From RHKX01 sp963839535 (lineage in GTDB: Bacteria > Actinomycetota > Thermoleophilia > Solirubrobacterales > 70-9): a stretch of DNA of 64,000 bases. The notes beneath the pieces are model-generated. The model saw only the letters and a program-made list of their open reading frames with translations, was not told the DNA's origin and ran no database searches. The position numbers were made by a program, and so were the translations under genes. Where the stretch lies: contig CAWIVF010000007.1 in NCBI GenBank assembly GCA_963839535.1, positions 14,728 through 78,727 on the forward strand. Reading direction: 5' to 3'. Below, piece by piece: positions 1 through 8,830 of this stretch (positions are counted from its first letter, which is position 1; every line of letters starts with the position of its first letter).

Positions 1-109
1 CGTGGCACTGCTTCGCGGCGAGGTCGCGCGCCTTGCTCGGGTGCTCCGGCTTCGCCGTGGCGACGGATGCCGAAAGCAGCACGGTGCTCAGCGCAGCGGC
101 GGAAATCAT
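1..109 (-). CDS. Start of an exported protein, cut by window edge
   Basis: Reading leftwards from an ATG at 109, the frame stays open to the window edge and encodes a hydrophobic N-terminus (MISAAALSTVLLSASVATA) followed by a charged stretch that reaches a Cys-His pair at the edge. This looks like a Sec signal peptide. A GAAGAG purine stretch lies about 8 bases before the ATG. It follows the sigma/anti-sigma gene on the same strand. Only 36 codons are visible, so no function can be given; the terminal Cys-His could be the end of a haem-binding motif but that is a guess. Confidence 0.5.
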   Translation of the reverse strand, partial: MISAAALSTVLLSASVATAKPEHPSKARDLAAKQCH

Positions 110-202
110 GGATCATTCTCTTCAACGTGATTTACCTCCTGATGCCGCATGGAATGCGGCTTTGAGTTCAACTGGAGGCACAACGGCGGGGCGCCGTTTT
201 TG

Positions 203-1717
203 TCAGGGGCTACTTGCCGGAAGCTGCGGCGGCGTGACCGGCCGCCTGGCCGGGGTCCGCCGGGACGGGCGGCACGGCCGGAGCCGGAGCCGGCGTCGGG
301 AGGCGTGACCGCGCCGCGGTCCCCGCGTCGGAGGAGTTGCGCTGCCGGCGCTCGAGGCGGCCGAGCCGGTCGAGGAGCCGCCGCGTTCGACGGCCGGCCG
401 ATCCGTCGCCGAGCCGGCCGCGGACGACGTCGGCGCCCGGGGCCTCGCCGCTGGCGCCGGGGGTGCCGTCCTCCTGACCGGGGCGTCGTCTCCCGGGACG
501 GCCGGCGTCGCTCCCGACTTGCCCGGCGTGCTGCCCGACTGGCCGGGGGTGCTGCCGTTCCTGCCGGGTGCGTCGCCGCTCTTGCCCGGGTGCGCCCCCG
601 CGCCGGGACCATGGGCCCCGGCGGCGGCCCCGCCCTCCTGACCGACGGCCCCGATGCCGGCCGCGACCTCGTTCGTGACGACCGGGGCGCGTCTCGGTCC
701 CGCCTGCCCGGCGCCGCCGTCTCTGGCGGGGAGTCCCCGCCGCCGTTGAAGGGGTTGGGAAGGTCGATCGCGCCGCCCATGTCCGCAGCTCCGGCGGCGA
801 CCACGACGGCCGCGGCGAGGCTCGCGCCCTTGATCGCGGCGGAGCCGGCGAGGCCGCCGCCCACGAGCCCGGCCCCCGCAGACCCGGCCCCGGCCGCCCC
901 CGCGGCTGCAGCCGACCCCTTGGCGCCCACGCCGAGCAGGCCGCCGAGGATCCCGGTGGCGGCGAGGGCGGGGAGGGGCGGGCAGAGCATCGCCAGGTCG
1001 GCGCGGCGCTGGTCGATCGAGGCCGCGAAGCCGCGGCATCCGTCGCAGTCCTCGAGATGCGCCTTGAGCTTGCGCGCCCTCAGCGACCGGCCGTCGTGGT
1101 CGGAGAGGGCCTGGCGGACCGACTCACACTCCATCTCGCGACCCTCCTCGAGCGTGCGCAGGGCGACGCGGCCCTCGTAGACCGCCTGCCGCGCGGCCGC
1201 CTCGGAGCTGGAGAGCGCCAGGCCGATCTCCTCGTAGGAGAGGCCGCTGAGCTCGCGCATCACGATCGCGGCGGACTGGCGCTCCGGGAGCGAGCTCAGG
1301 TCGTCGACCAGCTGCCGCAGCCGATCGCGCTCGGCGTGCTGGGACTCGGCCGATGGGGTCGCCGGGCCGCTGTCGGGCTGAAGCTCCGCCGTCGGGCCGG
1401 CGCGTCCGCAGCAGCGAGATCGACTCGTTGTGGGCCACCCGGAAGAGCCACGGGCGCAGCGCGATCTCGCGCTTCTCGCCGGGCAGCGATCGCAGGGCCG
1501 CGGCCATCGTCGCCTGCAGGGCGTCCTCGGCGTCCTCGCGGCTGCGCAGGATCGAGAAGCAGTAGCGGTAGAGCTCCTGATGGTGGCGCTTGTAGATCCG
1601 CTCGAAGGCGCGCCGCCGCTTCCTCGGGACGCTCGAGGAGAGGTCGCTGCGATCGTGGCGGTCGACCCGGGAGCCGATCACCGGCAGCGACGCAATGGTC
1701 CGGCCGGGTGAAGCCAT
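203..1717 (-). CDS. ECF sigma factor fused to zinc-finger anti-sigma domain
   Basis: The N-terminal part has sigma-70 region 2 (FERIYKRHHQELYRYCFSIL, then REDAEDALQATM) and region 4 (LPERQSAAIVMRELSGLSYE). Region 4 runs on without a stop into an anti-sigma-type zinc finger (HLEDCDGC, an HxxxCxxC motif). A Gly/Ala-rich stretch and a possible membrane segment (ASLAAAVVVAAGAADMG) follow, then a low-complexity tail with repeated PGKSG/PGQSG units. One base is missing near 1390, between regions 2 and 4. The tail may hold another shift, so the stop at 203 is the end of the most repeat-like frame and is uncertain. Sigma and anti-sigma are normally separate proteins; here they would form one membrane-tethered polypeptide. 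Start ATG 1717; divergent from hemB. Confidence 0.72.
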
Positions 1718-1836
1718 CGCGGCCCATTATTGCCCCGACTCCCGCGCGGCGGGCATCCCTCCCTGGTCAGGTTCATGTCCTTGCAACGGATCGGGCCGCC
1801 GTTTGTCAGGCGCCGGGCCGGAGGCGAGCGCCCTCC

Positions 1837-1842
1837 TAGACT
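1837..1842 (+). promoter_or_regulatory. -10-like box of hemB (leaderless type)
   Basis: TAGACT with 7 bases to the hemB ATG at 1850 and no ribosome binding site between them. No convincing -35 box is visible. Confidence 0.5.
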
Positions 1843-1849
1843 GCCGGGC

Positions 1850-2826
1850 ATGGCTTTTCCCGCGACCAGGATGCGCCGCCTGCGCCGGACCGGAGTGCTC
1901 CGCGGGCTCACCCGCGAGACCGAGCTGACCCCCGCGCACCTGATCCAGCCGCTGTTCGTGACGGCGGGGAGCGACGTTCGCGAGGAGGTCGAGTCGATGC
2001 CCGGCGTCAGCCGGCTCTCGATCTCCGAGCTGGTCGAGGAGGCGGGCGCGGTCCATGCCGCCGGCGTCGACTCGGTGCTGCTGTTCGGCATCCCCGCCGA
2101 CAAGGACGAGGTCGGCTCGGGCGCCTACGACGACGAGGGCATCGTCCAGCTCGCGATCCGGGCGCTGAAGGAGGCCCACCCCGACCTGGTCGTGATCGCC
2201 GACACCTGCATGTGCGAGTACACCTCCCACGGCCACTGCGGCTACCTCGGGCCGGACGGGGAGGTCGACAACGACCTCTCGATCGAGCTGCTCGCGAAGA
2301 CCGCGCTGAGCCAGGCCCAGGCCGGCGCCGACGCGATCGCGCCCTCGGACATGATGGACGGGCGGATCGCCGCGATCCGGGCGCAGCTCGACGGCGAGGG
2401 TCATTCAGAACGTGCCGATCATCAGTCTACTCCGCCAAGTACGCCTCCGCCTTCTACGGGCCGTTCCGCGACGCCGCCGGCTCGACCCCGCAGGAGGGCG
2501 ACCGCCGCGGGTACCAGATGGATCCGGCCAACGTGCTCGAGGCGATCCGCGAGTCGCAGATCGACCTCGACGAGGGCGCCGACATGCTGATGGTCAAGCC
2601 CGCGCTGCCCTACCTCGACGTGATCCGCCGGGTCAAGGACGCAACCGGCGCGCCGCTCGCCGCCTACCATGTCTCGGGCGAGTACTCGATGCTGAAGGCC
2701 GCCGCTCAGAACGGATGGCTGGACGAGCGCGCCGCAGCGCTCGAGGCACTCACTTCGATCCGCCGCGCGGGAGCCGACGCGATCATCACCTACTACGCCA
2801 AGGACGCCGCCGGATGGCTGAGCTGA
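1850..2826 (+). CDS. hemB: Delta-aminolevulinic acid dehydratase (porphobilinogen synthase)
   Basis: Condenses two 5-aminolevulinate molecules to porphobilinogen in the cytoplasm. The metal-binding segment DTCMCEYTSHGHCG (about residues 118-131) carries the three cysteines of zinc-type enzymes. DMMDGR, the first active-site lysine region (YSAKYASAFYGPFR) and the Schiff-base lysine in MLMVKPALPYLD are all present. Two compensating single-base indels near 2400 and 2430 break the frame around the segment that should read QNVPIMSYSAKY. Length (about 325 aa) is normal. The last 13 bases overlap the next gene, so hemB, ahbAB and hemL probably form one operon. Confidence 0.93.
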
Positions 2827-4007
2827 CCGAGACCGAGACCGAGACCGACGAGGCCGCCAAGCCGAAGGTGAACCCGCGGGCGATCCCGAAGCTGCGCTCG
2901 CGCAAGGGCGGCGCCGCGATCCCGCTCGACGACGTCGACAAGCGGATCATGAACCTGATGCAGTCGAGCTTCCCGCTCGCCGCCGAGCCGTTCGCGCTGC
3001 TCGCGACCGAGGCGGGCCTCGACCTCGACGACTTCAAGACGCGCACCCAGCGCCTGATCGACGGCCGGATCATCCGCGAGATCACGCCGATCTTCGACAC
3101 CCGGACGCTCGGCTACTCCTCGATGCTCGTCGCCGCCAAGGTCGACGCCGACAACCCGCACCGCGCCGCCAAGATCATCAACTCGCACCCGGGCGTCTCG
3201 CACAACTACCTGCGCGACCACGAGTTCAACCTCTGGTTCACGATCGCCACGCCGCCCGACTCCGTGCTCGGCCTGGAGGGGACGCTGAAGGTGCTGCAGG
3301 AGCTGACCGGCGCCGAGTCGATCCGCCAGCTGCCGACCCTGACCATGTTCAAGATCAACATGAACCTGGAGATGGAGAAGGGCACCGAGGCGCTCGCCGC
3401 GAAGGTCGAGGCGGTCCCGCCCCGCGAGCTCGAGCCGCAGCCCTACGACGAGACCGACGTCGCCGTGATCCGCGCGCTCCAGGGCCCGATGGCCGTCGTC
3501 GACCGCCCCTACGACGAGGCCGCCGCCGAGGTCGGGATGAGCACCGAGGAGCTGCTCGCTCACCTCGAGGAGATGGTCGAGCGCAAGATCCTCCGCCGCG
3601 TCGCCGCGATCCTCTTCCACCGCCGCGCCGGCTTCTCCGCCAACGGCATGGGCGTCTGGAAGGTCGATCCCGCCGACGTCCCGACATCGGCGGCCGGATG
3701 GCCGCGGTCCGCGGCATCTCCCACTGCTACGAGCGCCCGACCTACGAGGACTGGCCCTACTCCGTCTTCACGATGGCCCACGGCCGCTCGAAGGAGGAGT
3801 GCGACGCGGTGCTGCAGTCGATCGCCGACGAGCACGACCTCCACGGCGACGATCGCGCCGTCCTCTACAGCTCGACCGAGTTCAAGAAGATCCGCCTGCG
3901 CTACTTCACCCCCGACTACGAGGCCTGGGAGCGCGAGCACGCGCCGGAGGCCTATGAGGCCGCCGGCGGTCAACGGCGACGGGCGAGGGGCAGCCGCCGG
4001 GGCGTGA
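2814..4007 (+). CDS. ahbAB: Fused siroheme decarboxylase AhbA-AhbB (Lrp/AsnC-like)
   Basis: Two tandem AsnC-like units, each a winged helix plus a ligand-binding-type ferredoxin fold. The first has GVSHNYLRDHEFNLWFT, typical of AhbA. The second has GISHCYERPTYEDWPYSVF, typical of AhbB/NirDLGH. Together these enzymes remove two acetate carboxyls from siroheme to give 12,18-didecarboxysiroheme, which leads to haem or haem d1. Automatic annotation would call this an Lrp-family regulator, but the motifs and the hemB/hemL neighbours favour the enzyme. One base is missing near 3680, and another indel near 3960 is needed for the protein to end at the TGA 4005-4007 that overlaps the hemL GTG; as it stands, the frame runs into hemL. 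Confidence 0.75.
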   Translation: MAELTETETETDEAAKPKVNPRAIPKLRSRKGGAAIPLDDVDKRIMNLMQSSFPLAAEPFALLATEAGLDLDDFKTRTQRLIDGRIIREITPIFDTRTLGYSSMLVAAKVDADNPHRAAKIINSHPGVSHNYLRDHEFNLWFTIATPPDSVLGLEGTLKVLQELTGAESIRQLPTLTMFKINMNLEMEKGTEALAAKVEAVPPRELEPQPYDETDVAVIRALQGPMAVVDRPYDEAAAEVGMSTEELLAHLEEMVERKILRRVAAILFHRRAGFSANGMGVWKVDPADVPTSAAGWPRSAASPTATSARPTRTGPTPSSRWPTAARRRSATRCCSRSPTSTTSTATIAPSSTARPSSRRSACATSPPTTRPGSASTRRRPMRPPAVNGDGRGAAAGA

Positions 4008-5295
4008 ACGACGAGCGCTCCGCGCAGCTCTACGAGCGCGCGCTGAAGCTGATGCCGGGCGGGGTCAACTCGCCGGTGCGGGCGATGGGCTCGATCGGCC
4101 GCGACCCGATCTTCGTCGAGCGCGCCTCCGGCTGCGAGATCACCGACGCCGACGGCAACACCTACGTCGACTGGGTCCTCTCCTGGGGTCCGCTGATCCT
4201 CGGCCACGCCCACCCGGCGGTGATCGAGGCCGTCGTCGCCGCCGCGGCGAAGGGGACCTCCTACGGCGCCGCGACCGAGGGCGAGGTGCTGCTGGCCGAG
4301 CGCGTCTGCGAGCGCTTCGACTCGGTCGAGATGATGCGCATGGTCAGCTCGGGGACCGAGGCGTCGATGAGCGCGATCCGCCTCGCCCGCGCCGCCACCG
4401 GCCGCGAGCGGCTGATCAAGTTCTCCGGCGCCTACCACGGCCACGTCGACGGGCTCCTGGCCGAAGCCGGCTCCGGCCTCGCGACGCAGGGGATGCCCGG
4501 CGAGCCCCGGGGTGCCGCTGTCGGCGGCCGAGGCGACCGCGATCGTCCCCTGGAACGACCCGGTCGCGGTCGAGCAGGCGGTCGACATGTACACGCCCGC
4601 GGCGATCCTCTGCGAGCCGATCCCGGCGAACATGGGGCTGATCCCGCCGCGCGAGGGGTTCCTCGATCACCTGCGCGAGCTCGCCGACCGCTCCGGGGCC
4701 CTGCTGATCTGCGACGAGGTGATCAGCGGCTTCCGCGTCGCCCCGGGCGGAGCGCAGGAGCTCGAGGGCGTCCGCGCCGACCTGACGGTGATGGGCAAGG
4801 TCATCGGCGGCGGCCTGCCGGCCGCGGCCTACGGCGGCTCGCGCGAGCTGATGGAGCGCGTCGCTCCCGCCGGCGACGTCTACCAGGCGGGGACGCTGTC
4901 GGGCAATCCGCTCGCGGTCGCCGCCGGGCCTCGCCACGCTCGACGGCCTCGACGCCGCGGCCTACGCCCGGCTCGGCGAGCTCACCGACCGCCTGGCGGC
5001 CGGGCTGACCGAGGCGATCGCCGCCGCCTCCGGCGATGAGCCGCGCGCCTGCGTGGCCACCCGGCCGGGACTGCTGACCCTGTTCATGGCGCCGCAGCCG
5101 CCGCACGACTTCGACTCCGCCAAGGCCTGCGACACCGACGCCTACGCCCGCTTCTGCCGGGCGATGCTGGAGCGCGGCTTCTACCCGCCGCCCTCGCAGT
5201 TCGAGGCCTGGTTCGTCTCGACGGCCCACGACGAGGCCGCGATCGACCGCACCTGCGAAGCGGCGGCCGACTCGCTCCGCGAAGCCCTGGGCTAG
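4004..5295 (+). CDS. hemL: Glutamate-1-semialdehyde 2,1-aminomutase
   Basis: PLP enzyme that makes 5-aminolevulinate from glutamate-1-semialdehyde in the C5 pathway. Landmarks are LMPGGVNSPVRAMGSIG near the N-terminus, VSSGTEASMSAIRLAR, YHGHVDGLL, CDEVISGFRV and the PLP lysine in MGKVIGGGLPAAAYGG. The GTG start at 4004 overlaps the preceding stop as GTGA, a usual coupling arrangement. The frame is broken by one extra base near 4495 (before ASPGVPLSAAEATA) and one extra G near 4928 (NPLAVAAG-LATLDG). Full length is about 430 aa, as expected. A strong hairpin follows the stop. Confidence 0.92.
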
Positions 5296-5313
5296 GCCCA
5301 GCCCCGAACGAGA

Positions 5314-5337
5314 GCGGGCGGCCCTGAGGCCGCCCGC
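5314..5337. terminator. Bidirectional hairpin between hemL and a ferritin-like gene
   Basis: Perfect 10-bp stem GCGGGCGGCC / GGCCGCCCGC around a CTGA loop. It lies between two convergent genes and would serve both. There is no long T tract. Confidence 0.75.
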
Positions 5338-5362
5338 ATCCCGGCTCTTGTTCGGCCAGTCC

Positions 5363-6089
5363 CTAGCCGACGATGAAGCCGGTCGCCTTGACCCGCTTCA
5401 GGATCTCCTTGGCAGCGCAGCGGCGTGTCGAACGGACCGTCCGGAGCGATGCCCTTCTTGTCGCCCTTGAGGAGCAGGCCGATCACGCTGGCATGGCGCG
5501 CCTCGATCGTCGCGATCGTGGAGGCGGCGGTCAGCGTGCCGGGGTCCTTGATGTTGGCCACCTGGCCGAGGTAGGCGTGGACGCCCGTGTTCTCGAGCGA
5601 GAACGACGTCTCCAGGAACTGCTTCCTGTCCGACGTCGTCTTCCCGAAGTCGAACTTCGGCTTCGCGACGGCCTTCTTGCCGAGGGCCGCCTTGAGGAAC
5701 TTGACGTGCGCCTTCTCGTCGCGGTACGTGATGTCGAGGAAGACCTGCTCGTCGCCCTTGACGAACGACTTCTTCCGGTCGTTCTCCTTCGCCTCCTTGT
5801 AGAACTCGGCCTCGAGGTACTCGAGGGTCAGCGCGTAGTTGAGGATGCCGATGTCACCCTTGCCGAAGCTCTCCGGGGGCCGACCGCTGCCGGCGGCCAT
5901 CGCGGCTCCCGGGACGAGCGCGCCGAGCAGCGCTCCGCCGCCGAGGACGGCGCCGCCTGCAACGCCCGCCTTCTTGAAGAAGTCGAGTCGGGTGTCGCCG
6001 TCTCGGTCGAGTGCTGCGGACGCCTCGTGTGCGGTCTCGCGGATCGCGCCGTCGGCGTCGATCTCATCGAGGTTCAGATGTGAACTCAT
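5363..6089 (-). CDS. Exported ferritin-like domain protein (1 of 3)
   Basis: After a polar N-terminus comes TRLDFFKKAGVAGGAVLGGG, a Tat-like signal in which the twin arginine is reduced to a single R, followed by a hydrophobic stretch and an Ala-rich cleavage region. The mature part is a four-helix ferritin-like domain. Glu/His pairs suited to a di-metal site lie in LTLEYLEAEFY, RDEKAHVKFL and TIEARHASVIGLL. Substrate and metal are unknown; proteins of this group are usually annotated as ferritin-like domain proteins. One extra base near 5420 shifts the C-terminus; the intended end is ATGFIVG and the TAG at 5363-5365. It is divergent from tatA and related to the two plus-strand proteins that follow. 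Confidence 0.8.
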
Positions 6090-6268
6090 ACCCTGCCTCC
6101 AGTGGCTGAATGGGGCCGGCCCACGAAACCGTGGACCGGTGCTCTGGCCCGACTACGCCTGCCGGACGCGCCCGGATCACGCCTCGCCGCGATCTTCGCC
6201 AGATCTTTAGGGAGCTTTGTGATCCGCCCGGCCCGCTCCGCCCGTAGCCCCAGGGGAGGAGGTACCGA

Positions 6269-6510
6269 ATGCCCAACATCGGACCAATGGAACTGGCGAT
6301 CGTCGTGATCGTCGCACTGATCGATCTTCGGCCCCAAGAAGCTTCCGGAGCTCGGCAGCTCGCTCGGCCGCGGGATGCGCGAGTTCAAGTCGTCCATCTC
6401 GGGCGACGACGGCCCCGAGCGCGCTGAGGAGAGCCCGCTCGAGGTCGAGTGCCGACACCGAAGTGCGCGAGGCCTCGACGGCCCACGCCGCGCCGGCCCC
6501 AGCAACGCCT
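6269..6510 (+). CDS. tatA: TatA/E-type twin-arginine translocase subunit (copy 1)
   Basis: Begins MPNIGPMELAIVVIVALI, then FGPKKLPELG and an amphipathic helix (SLGRGMREFKSSISG): the short membrane helix, FGP hinge and amphipathic helix of TatA. The ribosome binding site GGGGAGGAGG stands 7 bases before the ATG. An extra base near 6323 breaks the frame just before FGPKK, and a second shift near 6450 is likely, so the stop could be the TAA at 6508-6510 or one slightly later. It sits between exported ferritin-like proteins, its probable cargo. The N-terminus closely matches the tatA at 18309. Confidence 0.8.
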
Positions 6511-6530
6511 AACAGGAGGAACGCAGACGC

Positions 6531-7242
6531 ATGACTGACATCAAGATGACCGAGAAGAGCGCGCTCAAGCGCCTGTCCGAGGATCCCGTCTCCCGTCGCC
6601 GCTTCGTCGCGGCCGGTGGAACCGGGACCGCTGGGCCCTCGCCCTGTTCCTCGCCGCGTGCGGGGACACGAGGAGTCGACCAGCACCTCGACCAGCTCGA
6701 GCACCTCGACCACCGAGACCACGACCGAGTCGACGAAGGAGCCCGCCACGGCGGGCACCGAGCAGTTCGGCAAGGGCGACCTCGGGATCGTCAACTACGC
6801 GTTGACGCTCGAGTACCTCGAGACCGCCTTCTACCAGGACGTGATCAAGAGCGGCCTGTTCAAGGGCGACCAGGCGACCCTGCTGAAGCAGTTCGGCGCG
6901 AACGAGGCAGCCCACGTGGCCGCGCTCGAGGCGACGGCCAAGAAGCTGGGCAAGCCGGCGAAGGCCCCGAAGACCGAGTTCCCGCTCGACGACGCCAAGT
7001 CGGTCGCCGCGCTCGCCGCGACGGTCGAGAACGTCGGCGCCGCGGCCTACCTCGGCCAGGCGGGACTGATCGAGAGCGAGGAGGTGCTCGCGGCGGCCCT
7101 GTCGATCCACACGGTCGAGGCTCGCCACGCAGCCGTCCTGAACATGCTCGTCGGTGACCCGATCTCGCCGGACGGCGCGTTCGCGGTGCCGATGTCGGCC
7201 GAAGAGGTCCTGCCCGCAGTCCAGGACTTCATCGTCGGCTAG
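6531..7242 (+). CDS. Tat lipoprotein with ferritin-like domain (2 of 3)
   Basis: The N-terminus has a twin-arginine motif (PVSRRRFVAAGG) followed by a hydrophobic core that ends in LAAC, a lipobox, so the mature protein should be a Tat-exported lipoprotein. A Ser/Thr/Glu linker follows, then the ferritin-like domain (GIVNYALTLEYLETAFYQ; NEAAHVAALEATA; HTVEARHAAVLNML). Two single-base shifts, near 6630 and 6665, disrupt the signal region; the domain from about 6740 is intact. An AGGAGG ribosome binding site precedes the ATG. It lies 20 bases after tatA and 58 bases before the third homologue, probably as an operon. Confidence 0.82.
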
Positions 7243-7300
7243 TCGCCGATCGAAGCCCAGGCAGAGACCCGAACTCAGACTCAGAAAGACAGGTAGTCAG

Positions 7301-7939
7301 ATGAACGAGATCCACACCCAGACCGCCGTCCCCGCAGGGGACGCCCCGGTCGACTTCGAGCCCATGGACCGCGGTGCGTTCCTGCTCAAGGGAGTCCTCG
7401 CGGCCGGTGCGCTCTACGGCGCCTCGACCGTCGGCCCCCTGGTCCAGCGCGTCTTCGCGCAGGGCAGCAGCGGCGACGTCGACATCCTCAACTTCGCCTA
7501 CACGCTGGAGTTGCTGGAGGCCGACTTCTACGCCCAGGCGCTGAAGAACGTCAAGCTCAGCAGCGAGCTGAAGAAGTTCGCGCAGGAGGTCGGCGAGAAC
7601 GAGCAGGAGCACGTCGACGCCCTCAAGGGCGCGATCGAGGACCTCGGCGGCAAGCCGGCGAAGACGCCGACGTTCGAGTTCCCGATGAAGGACGAGAAGT
7701 CGTTCACGGAGCTGGCGATCACGTTCGAGGACACCGGCGTCAGCGCCTACAACGGCGCCGGCCCGCTGCTCAAGTCGAAGGAGCTGCTGGCGACCGCCGG
7801 CAGCATCGTCCAGGTCGAGGCGCGTCACGCGGCCGCGATCCGCTACCTCGCCGGCGAGCAGCCGGTGGTCGAGGCGTTCGACGCCACGCTGGACATGGAC
7901 GAGGTCCTGAAGGCAGTCGAGCCCTTCATCAAGTCCTGA
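7301..7939 (+). CDS. Exported ferritin-like domain protein (3 of 3)
   Basis: Intact 212-aa protein. The N-terminus has MDRGAFLLKGVLAAGALYGA, a membrane or signal segment without a full twin arginine, followed by a VFAQG cleavage-like site. The ferritin-like domain keeps acidic and histidine residues for a di-iron site: LNFAYTLELLEADFYAQA, GENEQEHVDALKG, FEDTGVSAYNGAG and QVEARHAAAIRYL. It is the best-preserved member of the local trio. An AGGTAG-like ribosome binding site stands 5 bases before the start. Three hairpins follow the stop. Confidence 0.82.
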   Translation: MNEIHTQTAVPAGDAPVDFEPMDRGAFLLKGVLAAGALYGASTVGPLVQRVFAQGSSGDVDILNFAYTLELLEADFYAQALKNVKLSSELKKFAQEVGENEQEHVDALKGAIEDLGGKPAKTPTFEFPMKDEKSFTELAITFEDTGVSAYNGAGPLLKSKELLATAGSIVQVEARHAAAIRYLAGEQPVVEAFDATLDMDEVLKAVEPFIKS

Positions 7940-8042
7940 CCTGCCCCCCTCAGGTCAGCGGGCGTAACGGCAGCGGGTGCCGTTCGCGTTACGAGGTGAG
8001 TTCCCCTCTGTGGGCCGGCCCGTCGAGACGACGGGCCGGCCC
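7937..8042 (+). terminator. Three consecutive hairpins after the ferritin-like genes
   Basis: First, TGACCTG/CAGGTCA (7937-7957), which includes the stop codon. Second, AACGGCA/TGCCGTT (7966-7984). Third, a 13-bp perfect stem GGGCCGGCCCGTC/GACGGGCCGGCCC with a 5-base loop (8012-8042). The third is the likely terminator; the others may stabilise the mRNA end. Confidence 0.7.
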
Positions 8043-8173
8043 CGCTCACCCTCCCTGGCGGCGCGAGGGCCCACCAGCCGGCGTCCTCGTCGCCTCACGG
8101 CCCTGAGGCCGCATCGGCTCCTGCGTCCTTGCCTGGCGGGCCCTCGCACTCGCCAGGGCCCTCCGCGTAGCCC

Positions 8174-8179
8174 TATCCT
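8174..8179 (+). promoter_or_regulatory. -10-like box before the qcr cluster
   Basis: TATCCT with 9 bases to the ATG at 8189. It would drive the hypothetical gene and probably the whole qcr-menG-prenyl synthase run. Confidence 0.45.
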
Positions 8180-8188
8180 CCGCCGCCC

Positions 8189-8830
8189 ATGACGGTCGGC
8201 GGACAGGAAGCGGCGCGCACCCGGCGCTCGCCCGTGGTTCCGATCGAGCCGTCGGCCGCGCTCGTCGCCCTCGCCGCCGAGCTGCGCGAGGAGGGGCCGG
8301 TGATCGCCCCGCACGTCGCCGAGCCCACCGCCGCTCCGGCGCTCGGGCTGCTTGCCGCCGCCGGCCCGCGCTGCGCCGAGGCCCGCTCCGCCTACGCGGC
8401 GGTGATCGAGTCGGTCCGCGAGGGCTACCTCCTCCACTACGGCGAGCCGCGCCTCCTCGCCGCGCTCGACGCCGACCTGCGGCTGCTGATCGGCGATCAC
8501 CTCTACGCCCGCGGGATCGAGCGCCTGGTCGCGCTCGGGGACCTCCTGGCCGTGCGCGAGCTGTCCGACCTGATCTCGCTGGCGGCGCAGCTCGACGCCG
8601 CGCCCGCCCGCTCGGCCGCAGCCGCCGAGGCCGCCTGGCTCGCCTCGGTCGTCGCGATCGCCGCCGGGGCCGACGAGGCCCACGAGCGGGGGATGGCCGA
8701 GCTGCGCGCCTCCGGCGACGCCCGGCCGCTCTGGGGTGCCGCCGTTTCGGCGGCGGACCGCGCCGGCTTGTCCGGCACGCTGGCCAGCACCGCCCAGGCA
8801 GTAGGATTCTCGGCCGCAGACCTTGGCTGA
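8189..8830 (+). CDS. Conserved-looking helical protein preceding qcrA
   Basis: 213 aa, Ala/Leu-rich and probably all helical, with no signal peptide or membrane segment. The stretch LLIGDHLYARGIERLVALGD and the following VRELSDLISLAAQLD resemble the helix that carries the G-D pair in prenyl synthase-like folds, but there is no DDxxD motif. Given menG and a prenyl diphosphate synthase four genes downstream, a non-catalytic partner like Bacillus HepS is possible; this is inference, not recognition. Its end overlaps the qcrA TTG start by 8 bases, so it is translated with the bc complex and could instead be an assembly factor. Confidence 0.7.
   Translation: MTVGGQEAARTRRSPVVPIEPSAALVALAAELREEGPVIAPHVAEPTAAPALGLLAAAGPRCAEARSAYAAVIESVREGYLLHYGEPRLLAALDADLRLLIGDHLYARGIERLVALGDLLAVRELSDLISLAAQLDAAPARSAAAAEAAWLASVVAIAAGADEAHERGMAELRASGDARPLWGAAVSAADRAGLSGTLASTAQAVGFSAADLG

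Noticed and set aside
3698..5008. AhbB-HemL fusion protein suggested by one open frame across both genes
   Set aside because: HemL starts at a GTG that overlaps a TGA in the neighbouring frame, the normal arrangement; a one-base error near 3960 explains the read-through.
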